A stretch of DNA of 64,000 nt from Hyphomicrobiales bacterium (GTDB lineage: Bacteria; Pseudomonadota; Alphaproteobacteria; Rhizobiales; Xanthobacteraceae). The notes below the pieces were generated by a model. It did not search any database, was not told the origin of the DNA, and was given only the letters and a program-made list of their open reading frames with translations. The stretch spans positions 62,001 through 126,000 of the forward strand of contig JACESF010000003.1 in assembly GCA_013911975.1 (NCBI GenBank). Reading direction: 5' to 3'. The position numbers and the translations under genes were made by a program. Shown here one piece after another: positions 26,615 through 36,910 of the stretch (position 1 is its first letter; each line of letters begins with the position of its first letter).

Positions 26615-29600
26615 TCAGAACTTCAACGTGAAGCTGCCCTTGATCATGCTGCTGGTCTCGGTCTGCGCGATCTGCCCCGCATAGAAGACCGACAGGCTGG
26701 CAGCCGGCGTGAAGTTAATGTCGAGGCCGGCTTCCAGCAGAGCGGAATCGGCGGCGATGGGGACGCCGGAGACCGAGAACGGCACCGCGCCGGGGCCGAA
26801 GGCCATGAGCGCCTCCGGCGTCGTGTCGCCGAAGGCATGCTGCCAGCCGAGCGTTCCCCGGAAGCGGGTGTCCACGGTGCCGAGGCTGAGCGGCACGCTC
26901 ATGCGCACGCCGAGCGTCGAATAGGTCACGCCCGCATCGGCGCCGGAAGATATCAGGGCGGCGGGGCCGCCGAGTTCCGCGGAATCGTCCAGGGTCACGT
27001 TCACGTAGGCGAGCCCCGCGAACGGCTCCACATCCATGCCGGCGAGGGCGATGCCATAGCCCAGTTCGCCGAACACCTGGCCGGTCCGGGCCGAGGTATC
27101 GGCGCTGAGCGAATCGGCAAATCCCGGAAAGATCACGCTGCGGCCCGCGCTCATGTCGGCCCAGCTATAGGCGCCGCCGAACCGCAGCCCGAGCGCCCCG
27201 AAGCTGGCGCCGCCATAGAGCGCCACATGGGTATTGTCGCTGGAGAAGGAGGAGGACCGCGCGTCCACCTGATAGCTGGAGGACGAATAGCCGGCGGCGA
27301 AACCCAGCCGCCAGTCGCCCGCCCCGGCCGAAAACGTCCTGTCATAGCCGACGATGACGCCGGCGACGTCGCCGGAGAGGGTCGCCGCGTTGCCATTTCC
27401 GTCGATCCGCCCCCAGGCGCCAAAGCCCTGGGCCCAGAAGGCATTGGGCGTGCCGGGCACGTCCACCACGCCGCTGCCGGCGGTGCCGGCGACGGGCGCG
27501 GCATAGGCCAGCGGGGCGGCGCGCGCGGGCCTATGCACGGGGGTCCCTGCGCGGTCCAGGAGGGCGCGGCGCAGGATCAGGCTCTCGCCCTGGAGCGCCG
27601 ACAGTGCCGAGGGATAGACCTCGCCCGACACCGCATTGAACGCCTGCCGGGCGCCGGCGAAGCTGGACTGGGAGATCACGGTGTCGCCGAGCGCATTTCC
27701 GTCGGCAAGAGCGTCGAGGGCCGCGGCCGCGGACGACTGGTTCCGCGTGACCGCCGCGCTTTGCAGCGGCACGCCGTTGCGCAGGACTTCCAGATAGACG
27801 GAGGTGGAATCATAGAGCAGCAGAAGGTCGAGGAACGGCATGCTCTCGATCGCGGAGCCGAACACGCCGGACAGGCCGTCCGTGGCGGTGAGGACGGTGT
27901 ATCGCGCGCCGGGCGTATGGGCTCCCGGCTCCAGAGTGCCCGAGACCGTGGCGCCGCCCAGGGTGGCGACGCCGTTGACCACGATCTTGTCCGATCCACC
28001 GACGGGGCCGAGATCCGCCTCATAGGTTGAGCCCGGCGAGAAGGTCAGCCCCCCGTTCACGGTGAGCGTACCCGTGCCGGTCCCCGGCGCGATGGCGCCG
28101 CCGGCCGCGACGCCGGTGGTGCCGACCGTGCCCGTACCCTGGAGCGAGCCTCCCTGGAGCACGTTCACCGTGCCGCCGAGCGTCCCGCGCACGGACACAT
28201 CCCCGGTCACGGACGACGTGCCGGTGAAGGCGGAATTGTCGCCGGTGAGGCTGACGAGGCCGTCGCCCGTGAACGCGATGGTTCCTGCGCCGCTGAGCGG
28301 GCCGGACGCGGTCGCCATGCCGGTGGCGAGGTCGAAATTGACGCTGCCGGACACCATGAGCGGATTGGCGACGGTGATCCCGCTCACGAAGCCGAGGGTG
28401 GTGCCGTCCCCCAGAGCGATGCTGCCCGTGCCGGCGGCGGTGGAGCTGCCGAGCACCAGGGTGCCCTGCGACAGGGTGGTGCCGCCGCTATAGCTGTTGT
28501 TGCCCGTGAGGATGAGGGTGCCGGCACCCGCCTTCACGAACCCGCCCGGCCCGGAAATGTCGTTGGAGAAGGTGGACACATAGCCCTGGGTGTCCAGCGT
28601 CACCACGCTGGTGAACATGCCGTAGCCGCGGACCGCCTTCGCGGCGTTCACCAGGCCCCAGCCATAGATTTCGTCCACCCCCGGCGCGCCGAGATCGGTG
28701 GCCGTGGTGAGAAGCGCCTGCTGGAGGTCGTGCGCGGTGAACCAGGGGAAGGCCTGCTTCACGAGGGCAGCGACGCCGCTCACGGCGGGTGCGGCCATGG
28801 AGGTCCCGCCTTCCACATTGTAGCCGGTGGGGTGCGCGGCATCGACCCGCCAGGTGGAATAGATGTCCACGCCCGGCGCGGCGAGGCACCACTCCTTGGC
28901 GATCCCGCATCGATCACTGAACGAGGCGATCACGTTGCTGGAATCCACCGCCACCACGGCGAGCCAATTGTCCTTCACCTCGGGCACGACAGCAGGCAAG
29001 GCGGCGAGAATGTCCGGGTTCGTCGTCTTGTCGTTTCCCGCCGCCACGACCATGAGCACCTTCGCCTCGGCCAGCTCGATGCTCCGCTGGAGGGTGAGAG
29101 GGTAATAGTGCTCAAGACCCTCACGGGTGATCGTTTCGGCATTGCAGCCTGTCCCCGGACCCGGGCCGAAGCAGCCGATCTTGTAGCTGGCGTTGATGAT
29201 GGAAACACCCTGCCCGATGAGGAAAGGCCAGGCTTCGCTCACCCCCGCATCGTTATCGAGGAGATAAACACGGGCGGGCACGATCCAGGCATCGAACGCG
29301 ACACCGTGCATGCCCTGTCCATCGCGCGCAGCGCCGACGATACCTGCGACGTGGGTTCCGTGGCCCTGGTTATCCCTCTCCATGCCGGGCAGCAGAGGGC
29401 CGCCTTCCGGCGGCGGCCCGACGGGAATCTCACCCAGGTCGAAATTGTCGTCGCCGTCATCAGGGGGAATGAAGACCGGCAGAGGAACGGCCCGATAGGA
29501 AAAATCAAATCCCGGCAGGACGCGGCCCGCAAACTCAGGTTGCGTGGTCCACAACCCGCTGTCCGCGACGCCGACCTTCACGCCGGCACCCGTATAGCCG

Positions 29601-29773
29601 AGCGCGTAGGCACCGGCGGCGTTGATCTGGGCCAGCGAGCCGGATCGGAAATATTCCGGCGTCTGCCATTGCGCGAGCGATTGGGCGGTGGCGGGAGGGA
29701 CCAGACCGATAAGGACGGCCGCCACGGCAGCGGCCGACGCGGCCGCCTTCAGCCGATATGCAACGCCCGACAT
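26615..29773 (-). CDS. Subtilisin-like (S8) serine protease autotransporter
   Basis: 1052 aa from the ATG at 29773. Seen: signal peptide ending PPATAQ; an S8 catalytic domain (about 45-400) with the triad in VGVADSGLW (Asp), GHGTHVAGIVG (His) and GGTSMAAPAVSG (Ser); a passenger-associated repeat (GTLILTGNNSYSGGTTLSQG); a beta-helix-like Gly/Thr-rich stretch; and from about 770 an autotransporter barrel (FWAQGFGAWGRIDG, ending with Phe). Known: such proteins cross the outer membrane by type V secretion and may process themselves or others. An alternative start 51 bases upstream (29824) lacks a clear signal-peptide start. Confidence 0.9.
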   Translation of the reverse strand: MSGVAYRLKAAASAAAVAAVLIGLVPPATAQSLAQWQTPEYFRSGSLAQINAAGAYALGYTGAGVKVGVADSGLWTTQPEFAGRVLPGFDFSYRAVPLPVFIPPDDGDDNFDLGEIPVGPPPEGGPLLPGMERDNQGHGTHVAGIVGAARDGQGMHGVAFDAWIVPARVYLLDNDAGVSEAWPFLIGQGVSIINASYKIGCFGPGPGTGCNAETITREGLEHYYPLTLQRSIELAEAKVLMVVAAGNDKTTNPDILAALPAVVPEVKDNWLAVVAVDSSNVIASFSDRCGIAKEWCLAAPGVDIYSTWRVDAAHPTGYNVEGGTSMAAPAVSGVAALVKQAFPWFTAHDLQQALLTTATDLGAPGVDEIYGWGLVNAAKAVRGYGMFTSVVTLDTQGYVSTFSNDISGPGGFVKAGAGTLILTGNNSYSGGTTLSQGTLVLGSSTAAGTGSIALGDGTTLGFVSGITVANPLMVSGSVNFDLATGMATASGPLSGAGTIAFTGDGLVSLTGDNSAFTGTSSVTGDVSVRGTLGGTVNVLQGGSLQGTGTVGTTGVAAGGAIAPGTGTGTLTVNGGLTFSPGSTYEADLGPVGGSDKIVVNGVATLGGATVSGTLEPGAHTPGARYTVLTATDGLSGVFGSAIESMPFLDLLLLYDSTSVYLEVLRNGVPLQSAAVTRNQSSAAAALDALADGNALGDTVISQSSFAGARQAFNAVSGEVYPSALSALQGESLILRRALLDRAGTPVHRPARAAPLAYAAPVAGTAGSGVVDVPGTPNAFWAQGFGAWGRIDGNGNAATLSGDVAGVIVGYDRTFSAGAGDWRLGFAAGYSSSSYQVDARSSSFSSDNTHVALYGGASFGALGLRFGGAYSWADMSAGRSVIFPGFADSLSADTSARTGQVFGELGYGIALAGMDVEPFAGLAYVNVTLDDSAELGGPAALISSGADAGVTYSTLGVRMSVPLSLGTVDTRFRGTLGWQHAFGDTTPEALMAFGPGAVPFSVSGVPIAADSALLEAGLDINFTPAASLSVFYAGQIAQTETSSMIKGSFTLKF

Positions 29774-29904
29774 GACAATCCCCCGCAGAACAATACGGAT
29801 CAATACCAACGCGCAACGCCTCAATCAATACTTTCGACGACTGAATGCACGAGGATAACATCCTCGTTACGCGCAATTTACGTTCCGCATTATTTCGCTT
29901 TCTT

Positions 29905-31083
29905 TCACTTCCGCAAAAGCCGGCCACCCTCCGGACCGGCACCCGACAAGGCCCTGACGAGGGCCTCCAGGCTCGACAGATCATGCACGGGGCGGAACTC
30001 GTCCACATGGGGCAGCAGGGCGCGGATGCCGCGCGCCTTCGGCTCGAACCCTGCATAGCGCAGCAGGGGATTGAGCCAGACGAGGCGGCGGCAGGAGCGG
30101 TGCAGCCGGTCGATCTCGGCCTCCAGCGTCGCGTCGGGGTCCCGCTCCAGGCCGTCCGTGATGAGCAGCACCACGGGATTCTGGCCCAGGACCCGGCGCG
30201 ACCACAGCTTGTTGAAGGCATGGAGCGAGGCGCCGATGCGGGTGCCCCCGGCCCAGTCGCTCGCCGCCCCGGCCACCGCCGCCAGCGCCGCGTCGGGATC
30301 GCGCCTCTGGAGGGCGCGGGTCACGTTGGTGAGGCGCGTGCCGAACAGGAAGACATGCACCCGCCGGGTGCGCGACAGCGCGTGGAGGAAGTGCAGGATC
30401 GCCCGCGAATAGTCGGCCATGGAGCCGGATATATCCACCAGGGCCACCAGCGGCGGCGCCCGGCGGCGCGGCGCCTTGAAGCGGGGCGCCAGCATCTCGC
30501 CCCCCGCCGCCAACGCGGCGCGGGCGGTGGCGCGCAGATCGAAGCGCGGGCCGCGCGGCGCGGGCCGGAAGCGGCGCGTCGGCGCCTCGTCGTCGGGCAG
30601 GCGCAGGGCGGCAATGCGCTTCAGTGCCTCGCGCATCTCCTGCGCGCTCATCTGCGCGAAATCCCGGGTGCGCAGCACGTCGTCCGACGAGGCCGAGAGG
30701 CGCGCCTCCACCTCGACGCGCGGTGCCTCCGCCTCCCGCCGGGAGCCGATGCCCGCGAACATGGCCTCCTGCACCCGCCGCAGGGTGTCGCGTCCGCTCT
30801 CGCTCCGTCCGGGAGCGGACGGGGACAAAAGCGCCAGCAGCTTCTCCGTGGCGGCGCGGCGGCGCCAGAACAGGCGGAACGCCTGGTCGAAGACCTCATG
30901 GTCCTCGCGGCGGCGCACGAACACCGCATGGAGCGCCCAATAGGCATCCACGCGCGACGCGACGCCCGCCACCTCCAGCGCGCTCACGGCGTCCAGCACG
31001 TCGCCCGGCCCCACGCGCAGGCCCGCCGCGCGCAGCGCGCGGCCGAAAAAGGCGACATTGTCCGCAAGGCGCCCGTCCGCCAT
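29905..31083 (-). CDS. CoxE-like von Willebrand factor A domain protein
   Basis: 392 aa from the ATG at 31083. Seen: an N-terminal helical domain common to CoxE (ALRAAGLRVGPGDVLDAV), then a VWA domain with MIDAS motif VDISGSM near residue 225, the Thr/Asp site (LITDGLERDPDA) and a C-terminal NPLLRYAGFEPKARGIRALL. Known: CoxE with the MoxR-type ATPase CoxD assembles the Mo/Cu site of CO dehydrogenase; homologues mature other enzymes. The matching CoxD-like gene lies 2.3 kb further (33356-34261), separated by three plus-strand genes. Its client enzyme is not in the window. Confidence 0.85.
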   Translation of the reverse strand: MADGRLADNVAFFGRALRAAGLRVGPGDVLDAVSALEVAGVASRVDAYWALHAVFVRRREDHEVFDQAFRLFWRRRAATEKLLALLSPSAPGRSESGRDTLRRVQEAMFAGIGSRREAEAPRVEVEARLSASSDDVLRTRDFAQMSAQEMREALKRIAALRLPDDEAPTRRFRPAPRGPRFDLRATARAALAAGGEMLAPRFKAPRRRAPPLVALVDISGSMADYSRAILHFLHALSRTRRVHVFLFGTRLTNVTRALQRRDPDAALAAVAGAASDWAGGTRIGASLHAFNKLWSRRVLGQNPVVLLITDGLERDPDATLEAEIDRLHRSCRRLVWLNPLLRYAGFEPKARGIRALLPHVDEFRPVHDLSSLEALVRALSGAGPEGGRLLRK

Positions 31084-31306
31084 GCCCGCTCCCGTCCGTT
31101 GGACACGCAGGGTGGCGGGGCGCGGGCGCCGAGGCAAGGTCGGGCGAAAATGGCGCTTCCGTCAAAAAATGACAGCCGGATGACCCCCAGTGGCGCCTCG
31201 GTGCCGCTTCCCCCCTTTGCGTGCCCGCCCGGATATGCTGCTCTCGCCAAAAGGCTGCTGCGTCGCCTTCGACGGCGCGGCGGTCGCATCAGGTGGGGAA
31301 GATCAG

Positions 31307-32230
31307 GTGGGCGACAAGATTTCCAAGGCGCCGGACGCGGGCGCACCCGACGAGGCCGCGCCGCTCTATGCGGACGGGCATCCCTTTGACGAAGTGCGCT
31401 ATCTCGAGGCCAAGATCATCCTCTCGGGCCTGCGCTTCACCTCGGTGCAGAGCTTCTTCGACTTCGCCAAGATCGTGGCGCGGGTCGCCAAGCGCACCGG
31501 CGTGGAGTTCGAGCCGCACACGGCCAAGGGCGTGCGCCCGCAGATCCGCGAGGTTCTGTTCCTCGATACCCAGGACTTCAAGCTCTACAACAACAGCTTC
31601 ATCCTGCGCCGCCGCATCTCCTACGAGGACGGCTTCCCCGTGGGCGACCCGGAGATCGTCTTCAAGTTCCGCCACCCGGACTTCGACATCGCCGCCGCGC
31701 TGGACGTGCGCCCGCAGATCCCGGGCAATTACAAGATCAAGTTCAAGGAAGAGGCGCTGCCGCTGAAGGACCGCATCGGCGGCATCCGCTCCCTCTACTC
31801 GCACAATGTGGAATTCCCCTTCCGCGCCCGCGGCGTCGCCGACCCGACCGCCGCCGCGACGCTGATCCGGGTGTTCCCCGCCCTCGCCCCGGTGCTGGGC
31901 GGCACACGCAAGCATGTCCAGCTCGTGAACCGCACCGCCGTGGAAGAGGTGCTCCAGCAACTGGGCATGCTCGACTTCGGCAAGGGGCTGGTGGCGCCCT
32001 GCAACGTCTCGGTCTGGCGCACGCGCGGCGACCACCACCAGCTCGTGGGGGAATTCTCCTACCAGGCCCGCTTCCTGCGCCGCACGGACCTCAACGCCAA
32101 GGCGCTGGAGCGCAGCGAGACCTTCTTCTGCGCGCTCCAGGACGAGGCGCGGGACTGGCTGTCGCTGGGCACCACCAAGACCGGCGCTGTCTACCGGCTG
32201 AAGGGCAACCCGCCCCAGAGCCATGAGTGA
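31307..32230 (+). CDS. Conserved protein, possibly CYTH-like
   Basis: 307 aa from the GTG at 31307, preceded by GGGGAAG; longer in-frame starts at 31235 and 31190 exist but give a Pro/Arg/Cys-rich, unlikely N-terminus. Seen: an alternating pattern with YLEAKIIL, LDTQDFKLYNNSFILRRR, EIVFKFRHPDFD and YKIKFKEE: charged pairs on beta strands as in CYTH/triphosphate-tunnel proteins. I do not recognise a named family. It overlaps the first chromate-transporter gene by eight bases, so it is probably in that operon. Confidence 0.6.
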   Translation: MGDKISKAPDAGAPDEAAPLYADGHPFDEVRYLEAKIILSGLRFTSVQSFFDFAKIVARVAKRTGVEFEPHTAKGVRPQIREVLFLDTQDFKLYNNSFILRRRISYEDGFPVGDPEIVFKFRHPDFDIAAALDVRPQIPGNYKIKFKEEALPLKDRIGGIRSLYSHNVEFPFRARGVADPTAAATLIRVFPALAPVLGGTRKHVQLVNRTAVEEVLQQLGMLDFGKGLVAPCNVSVWRTRGDHHQLVGEFSYQARFLRRTDLNAKALERSETFFCALQDEARDWLSLGTTKTGAVYRLKGNPPQSHE

Positions 32231-32825
32231 CACCGAAAGCATGAGCGAGGCGCCCGCGCCGCAGGCGCCCCCGTCCGTGAGCCTCATGGAGATCTTCGTG
32301 GGGTTCCTCATCATCGGCGCCACCAGCTTCGGCGGCGGCGTCGTGGCCTATCTGCGCTCGGGCCTCGTGGGCCGGCGCAAATGGATCGAGGACGAGACCT
32401 TCGTCGAGCTTCTGTCCATCTGCCAGACGCTGCCGGGGCTGAACGCCTCCAACATGGCGATCCTGGTGGGCGACCGGCTGCGCGGCACCGCCGGCGCGGC
32501 GGTGGCGCTGGCGGGCATCTGCCTGCCGGGCGCTCTGATGATGGTGGCGGCGGCCGCCGCCTATGCCGCCTCGCAGGGCAGCGACCTGGGGGTGACCGCC
32601 GTGCTCCACGGCGTCTCCGCCGCCGCCGTGGGCCTCGTCCTGGCGGTGACGTTCCAGCTCGGGCGCAAGACGCTGACCCATCTGGCGGACGGCGTGTTCG
32701 TGGTGCTCACCGTCATCGGCGTCAACGTCATGCACCAGTCGGTGCTGCTGGTCCTGTTCGTGGTGGGCGCGCTCGCCATCTACTGGTATCGGCCGGGCCG
32801 CCTGCCGGAGCAGGCCAAGCCATGA
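32223..32825 (+). CDS. chrA: Chromate transporter, first half (short-chain ChrA)
   Basis: 200 aa. Seen: the CHR domain start EIFVGFLIIGATSFGGGVVAYLR, then EDETFVELLSICQTLPGLNASNMAILVG, the conserved half-domain motif, and four to six hydrophobic segments. Known: short CHR proteins work as pairs of ~200-aa halves that together equal a full ChrA, exporting chromate or related oxyanions. The second half follows with a 4-base overlap. The normal substrate in non-contaminated settings is unclear. Confidence 0.85.
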   Translation: MSDTESMSEAPAPQAPPSVSLMEIFVGFLIIGATSFGGGVVAYLRSGLVGRRKWIEDETFVELLSICQTLPGLNASNMAILVGDRLRGTAGAAVALAGICLPGALMMVAAAAAYAASQGSDLGVTAVLHGVSAAAVGLVLAVTFQLGRKTLTHLADGVFVVLTVIGVNVMHQSVLLVLFVVGALAIYWYRPGRLPEQAKP

Positions 32826-33343
32826 GCCAGCTCCCCGCCCTCATCGCGGTGTTCGCCTATCTCTCGCTGCTCACCGTGGGCGGCGGCATGGCGGCATTTC
32901 CGGAAATGAAGACGCTGGTGGTGGACAACCACCACTGGATGACCTTCCCCCAGCTCATCCATCTCTACAGCGTGGGCCAGATGGCGCCCGGGCCGAACAT
33001 GATGATGATCGCCGGCATCGGCCAGTGGGTGGCGGGGCCGGTGGGGGCGCTGACGGTGGTGCTGGCCTTCTTCCTGCCCACGGGCCTGCTCACCCTGTGG
33101 GTCGGCCGCCTGTGGGTGCATCTCGACCACTGGCCGTGGCGCGCCTCCATCCAGCGCGGCCTCGCGCCGGTCTCCATCGGCCTGCTGCTGGCGGGCGCCA
33201 TCTCCATCTCGCAGGGCGCCATCACCGGCTGGCCCAGCGCGGCCATCATGGCCGCCATGTTCGTCGCCCTGGTGCTGACGAAGGTGAACCCCATCCCGCT
33301 TATCGTGGTGGCGGCGGTGGTGGGCTATTTCGCCTTCCGCTGA
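32822..33343 (+). CDS. chrA: Chromate transporter, second half (short-chain ChrA)
   Basis: 173 aa. Seen: LSLLTVGGGMAAFPEMKTLVVD and YSVGQMAPGPNMMMIAGIGQWVAGPVG, the CHR motif of the C-terminal half, followed by four hydrophobic segments and ending in VVGYFAFR. Start ATG at 32822 overlaps the stop of the first half. The two halves together give about the length of a full-length ChrA (~400 aa). Split is the normal state of this subfamily and not a frameshift: both halves have their own start and good codon use. Confidence 0.85.
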   Translation: MSQLPALIAVFAYLSLLTVGGGMAAFPEMKTLVVDNHHWMTFPQLIHLYSVGQMAPGPNMMMIAGIGQWVAGPVGALTVVLAFFLPTGLLTLWVGRLWVHLDHWPWRASIQRGLAPVSIGLLLAGAISISQGAITGWPSAAIMAAMFVALVLTKVNPIPLIVVAAVVGYFAFR

Positions 33344-33355
33344 GCAAGGCGCGCC

Positions 33356-34261
<906 letters not shown>

Positions 34262-34410
34262 CTGGAAAATCGATTTCATGGCCAGAGGGGACAAGCGTTA
34301 AGCATTCGGCGTCCGATACTCTCTGAGACAGCGGAACAGGCCAAAAAATGCCGTCTCTTTCACGGTTGCGTGCGTCGACTGTGACAACTGCCTCCAGTAT
34401 TAGCGAGACC

Positions 34411-34466
34411 GCTTCGCCCATGGCGAAGCTCGCGGTCGCGGGACGATCCCCGCAAGCGATGCGGGG
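34411..34466 (+). promoter_or_regulatory. Two hairpins in the leader of the RTX gene
   Basis: Seen: an 8-bp perfect stem GCTTCGCC-CAT-GGCGAAGC (34411-34418 / 34422-34429), then CCCCGCA-AGCGA-TGCGGGG (34448-34454 / 34460-34466) whose right arm holds the G-run that serves as ribosome site 8 bases before the ATG at 34475. Inference: the second hairpin can hide the ribosome site, so translation may be structure-controlled. No known riboswitch class was recognised. Confidence 0.4.
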
Positions 34467-34474
34467 GCATAGAT

Positions 34475-36895
34475 ATGACCGAGACCATCTCCACCCTCAA
34501 GGGCACCAGCGGTGCCGACACGCTGACCGGCACGGATGCCGCCGAGCGGCTGAACGGCCTGGCGGGCGATGACACCCTGATCGCAGGCGGCGGCGCCGAC
34601 ATTCTGAACGGCGGCACGGGCAGCGACGCCATGCAGGGCGGCTCCGGCGCGGACACCTATTACGTGGATTCCACGGGCGACACGGTGAGCGAGGCGGCGG
34701 ACGACGACGCCCTCGACAAGGTGGTGTCCTACATCTCCTACGTCCTGCCCGACCATGTGGAGAAGCTGTCCCTCGCCGGCACGGCCGCCGACGGCACCGG
34801 CAACGCTTTGGACAACACCCTGTCCGGCAACGCCTCCGACAACGTCCTGTCGGGCGAGGCGGGCAACGACACGCTCTCCGGCGGTGCGGGAAACGACACG
34901 CTGCTGGGCGGCGAGGGCAATGACCGGCTGAACGGCGGCACGGGCGCGGACATGCTGGTGGGCGGCGCGGGCGCCGACATCTATTACGTGGACGACCTCG
35001 GCGACACCGTGGACGAAATCACCGGGCAGGCGGTGGACGACGGCGCCGTGGACCATGTGGTCTCTTCCGTCAGCTACGCCCTCGGTGCGCGGCTGGAGAA
35101 GCTGACCCTGTCCGGCACCCTGGGCATTGCCGGGCTCGGCAACGAACTGGACAATTCCATCGCCGGAAATGCGGGCGACAACACGCTGAGCGGCGATGCC
35201 GGAAATGACCGCCTCTCTGGCGGCGCCGGGGACGACCTGCTGGACGGCGGCATCGGCAACGACATCCTCAGCGGCGGCACGGGGCGCGACCGGCTGCTCG
35301 GCGGCGAGGGCGACGACAGCCTGAACGGCGGCGACGGCGACGACGTCCTGGAGGGTGGCGCGGGCGCGGACCGCCTCACCGGCGGGCTCGGGGCCGACGC
35401 GATGCGGGGCGGTGCGGGCGCCGACATCTATTATGTGGACGACCTCGGCGACACGGTGGACGACCTCACCGGGCAGAGCGTCGATGACGGGGCCATCGAC
35501 CACGTGGTGTCCTCCGTGAGCTTCGCGCTGGGCGCGGGCCTGGAAAAGCTCACCCTGACCGGCACCGTCGGGCTCGCGGGCTGGGGCAACGCGCTGGACA
35601 ACAGCATCGCCGGCAATGCGGGAAACAATTCCCTGAGCGGCGGCGCCGGGGCGGACACGCTGAGCGGCGGCGCGGGCAATGACTGGCTCGACGGTGGCAC
35701 CGGCATCGACAAGATGTATGGCGGCGCGGGCGCCGACTATTACGTGGTGGACGACGTGAAGGACCAGGCGGTGGAAAGCGCCGGGACCGACGACGGCGCC
35801 TGGGACGTTGTGCTCTCCACCGTCACCTTCACCCTCGGCGCGCGCATCGAGGTGCTGGTCCTCTCCGGCGCGGCGGCCATCAACGGCACCGGCAATTCCG
35901 GCGCCAACTATCTCTACGGCAACGACGCCGCCAACACCCTCTATGGCGCGGCGGGCGCGGACTATCTGGACGGCGGCCTCGGCGCGGACATCCTGCGCGG
36001 CGGCGCGGGCGCGGATACCTATGTGGTGGGCGCGGGCGACACGGTGGACGAGACCTTCGGCCAGAAGGTGGACGACGGCGCGGTGGACAGCGTGCTCAGC
36101 ACCGTCTCCTTCACCCTCGCGAAGAACGTGGAGAACCTGACCCTCCAGGGCACGGACGCCCTGTTCGGCACCGGAAACGACCTCAAGAACCTGCTGGCCG
36201 GAAACGACGCGGCCAACGTGCTGAGCGGCGCGGGCGGCGACGACGACCTGTTCGGCAATGGCGGCAACGACACCCTGGAGGGCGGCACGGGCGCCGACTA
36301 TCTGGACGGCGGCACCGGGGCCGACACGCTGCGGGGCGGCGCGGGCGCCGACCGCTACGTGGTGGACCATGCGGGCGACGTGGTGGACGAACTGGCCGGC
36401 GTGCTGGTGGACGACGGCGCCATCGACACCGTGTTCGCCACCGTCTCGCATGCGCTCTCCGCCCATGTGGAGCAGCTTCGCCTCCAGGGCTCGGACGCGC
36501 TCTCCGGCACCGGCAATGCGCTGGCGAACGTCCTGGAAGGCAATGACGGCGACAACATCCTCGCCGGGCTCGCGGGCGACGATTACCTGGTGGGCGGCGG
36601 CGGGGCGGACCGGCTGGTCGGCGGGGCCGGCTACGACATCCTCGAAGGCCGCTCGGGCGCGGACGTCTTCGTGGTGGAGGCCGGCACCGGCGTCGATCAG
36701 GTGGCGGACTTCACCATCGGCGCCGACCGCGTGGAGCTGGATGCCGCGTTCGGCTATTCCTCGGCCGCGCAGGTGATGGGCGTCGCCGAGCAATGGGGCG
36801 CGGACGCCGTGTTCAAGCTGAGCGACGCCGACACGCTGGTCCTGAAGGGCATCCAGCTCTCGGACCTCGGCGAGAGCGACTTCCTCTTCGCGTGA
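34475..36895 (+). CDS. RTX-type calcium-binding repeat protein, repeat-only
   Basis: 806 aa, Gly/Asp-rich and acidic. Seen: many nonapeptides of the form GGxGxDxLx (e.g. GGAGNDTLLGGEGNDRLNGG) that bind Ca2+ as parallel beta-rolls, interrupted by six longer units beginning with a YYVDDLGDTVDE-like strand at about 34654, 34979, 35426, 35737, 36016 and 36351, each followed by a VDDGAxDHVxSSVSxALxxxxEKLxLxG segment. The end (VELDAAFGYSS to SDFLFA) resembles a type I secretion signal. There is no signal peptide and no enzyme domain. Known: such proteins are exported by TolC-type secretion and act at the surface or in the matrix. No secretion genes are near. Confidence 0.85.
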   Translation: MTETISTLKGTSGADTLTGTDAAERLNGLAGDDTLIAGGGADILNGGTGSDAMQGGSGADTYYVDSTGDTVSEAADDDALDKVVSYISYVLPDHVEKLSLAGTAADGTGNALDNTLSGNASDNVLSGEAGNDTLSGGAGNDTLLGGEGNDRLNGGTGADMLVGGAGADIYYVDDLGDTVDEITGQAVDDGAVDHVVSSVSYALGARLEKLTLSGTLGIAGLGNELDNSIAGNAGDNTLSGDAGNDRLSGGAGDDLLDGGIGNDILSGGTGRDRLLGGEGDDSLNGGDGDDVLEGGAGADRLTGGLGADAMRGGAGADIYYVDDLGDTVDDLTGQSVDDGAIDHVVSSVSFALGAGLEKLTLTGTVGLAGWGNALDNSIAGNAGNNSLSGGAGADTLSGGAGNDWLDGGTGIDKMYGGAGADYYVVDDVKDQAVESAGTDDGAWDVVLSTVTFTLGARIEVLVLSGAAAINGTGNSGANYLYGNDAANTLYGAAGADYLDGGLGADILRGGAGADTYVVGAGDTVDETFGQKVDDGAVDSVLSTVSFTLAKNVENLTLQGTDALFGTGNDLKNLLAGNDAANVLSGAGGDDDLFGNGGNDTLEGGTGADYLDGGTGADTLRGGAGADRYVVDHAGDVVDELAGVLVDDGAIDTVFATVSHALSAHVEQLRLQGSDALSGTGNALANVLEGNDGDNILAGLAGDDYLVGGGGADRLVGGAGYDILEGRSGADVFVVEAGTGVDQVADFTIGADRVELDAAFGYSSAAQVMGVAEQWGADAVFKLSDADTLVLKGIQLSDLGESDFLFA

Positions 36896-36910
36896 TCCCC
36901 CGGAGGGGCT

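Noticed and set aside
32223..33343. Frameshifted full-length ChrA
   Set aside because: Each half has its own start, the overlap is an ordinary 4-base stop/start, and paired short CHR proteins are a known arrangement.
34400..36793. Long open frame opposite the RTX gene (797 codons)
   Set aside because: A mirror of the repetitive RTX coding sequence; no start or ribosome site and no recognisable fold.
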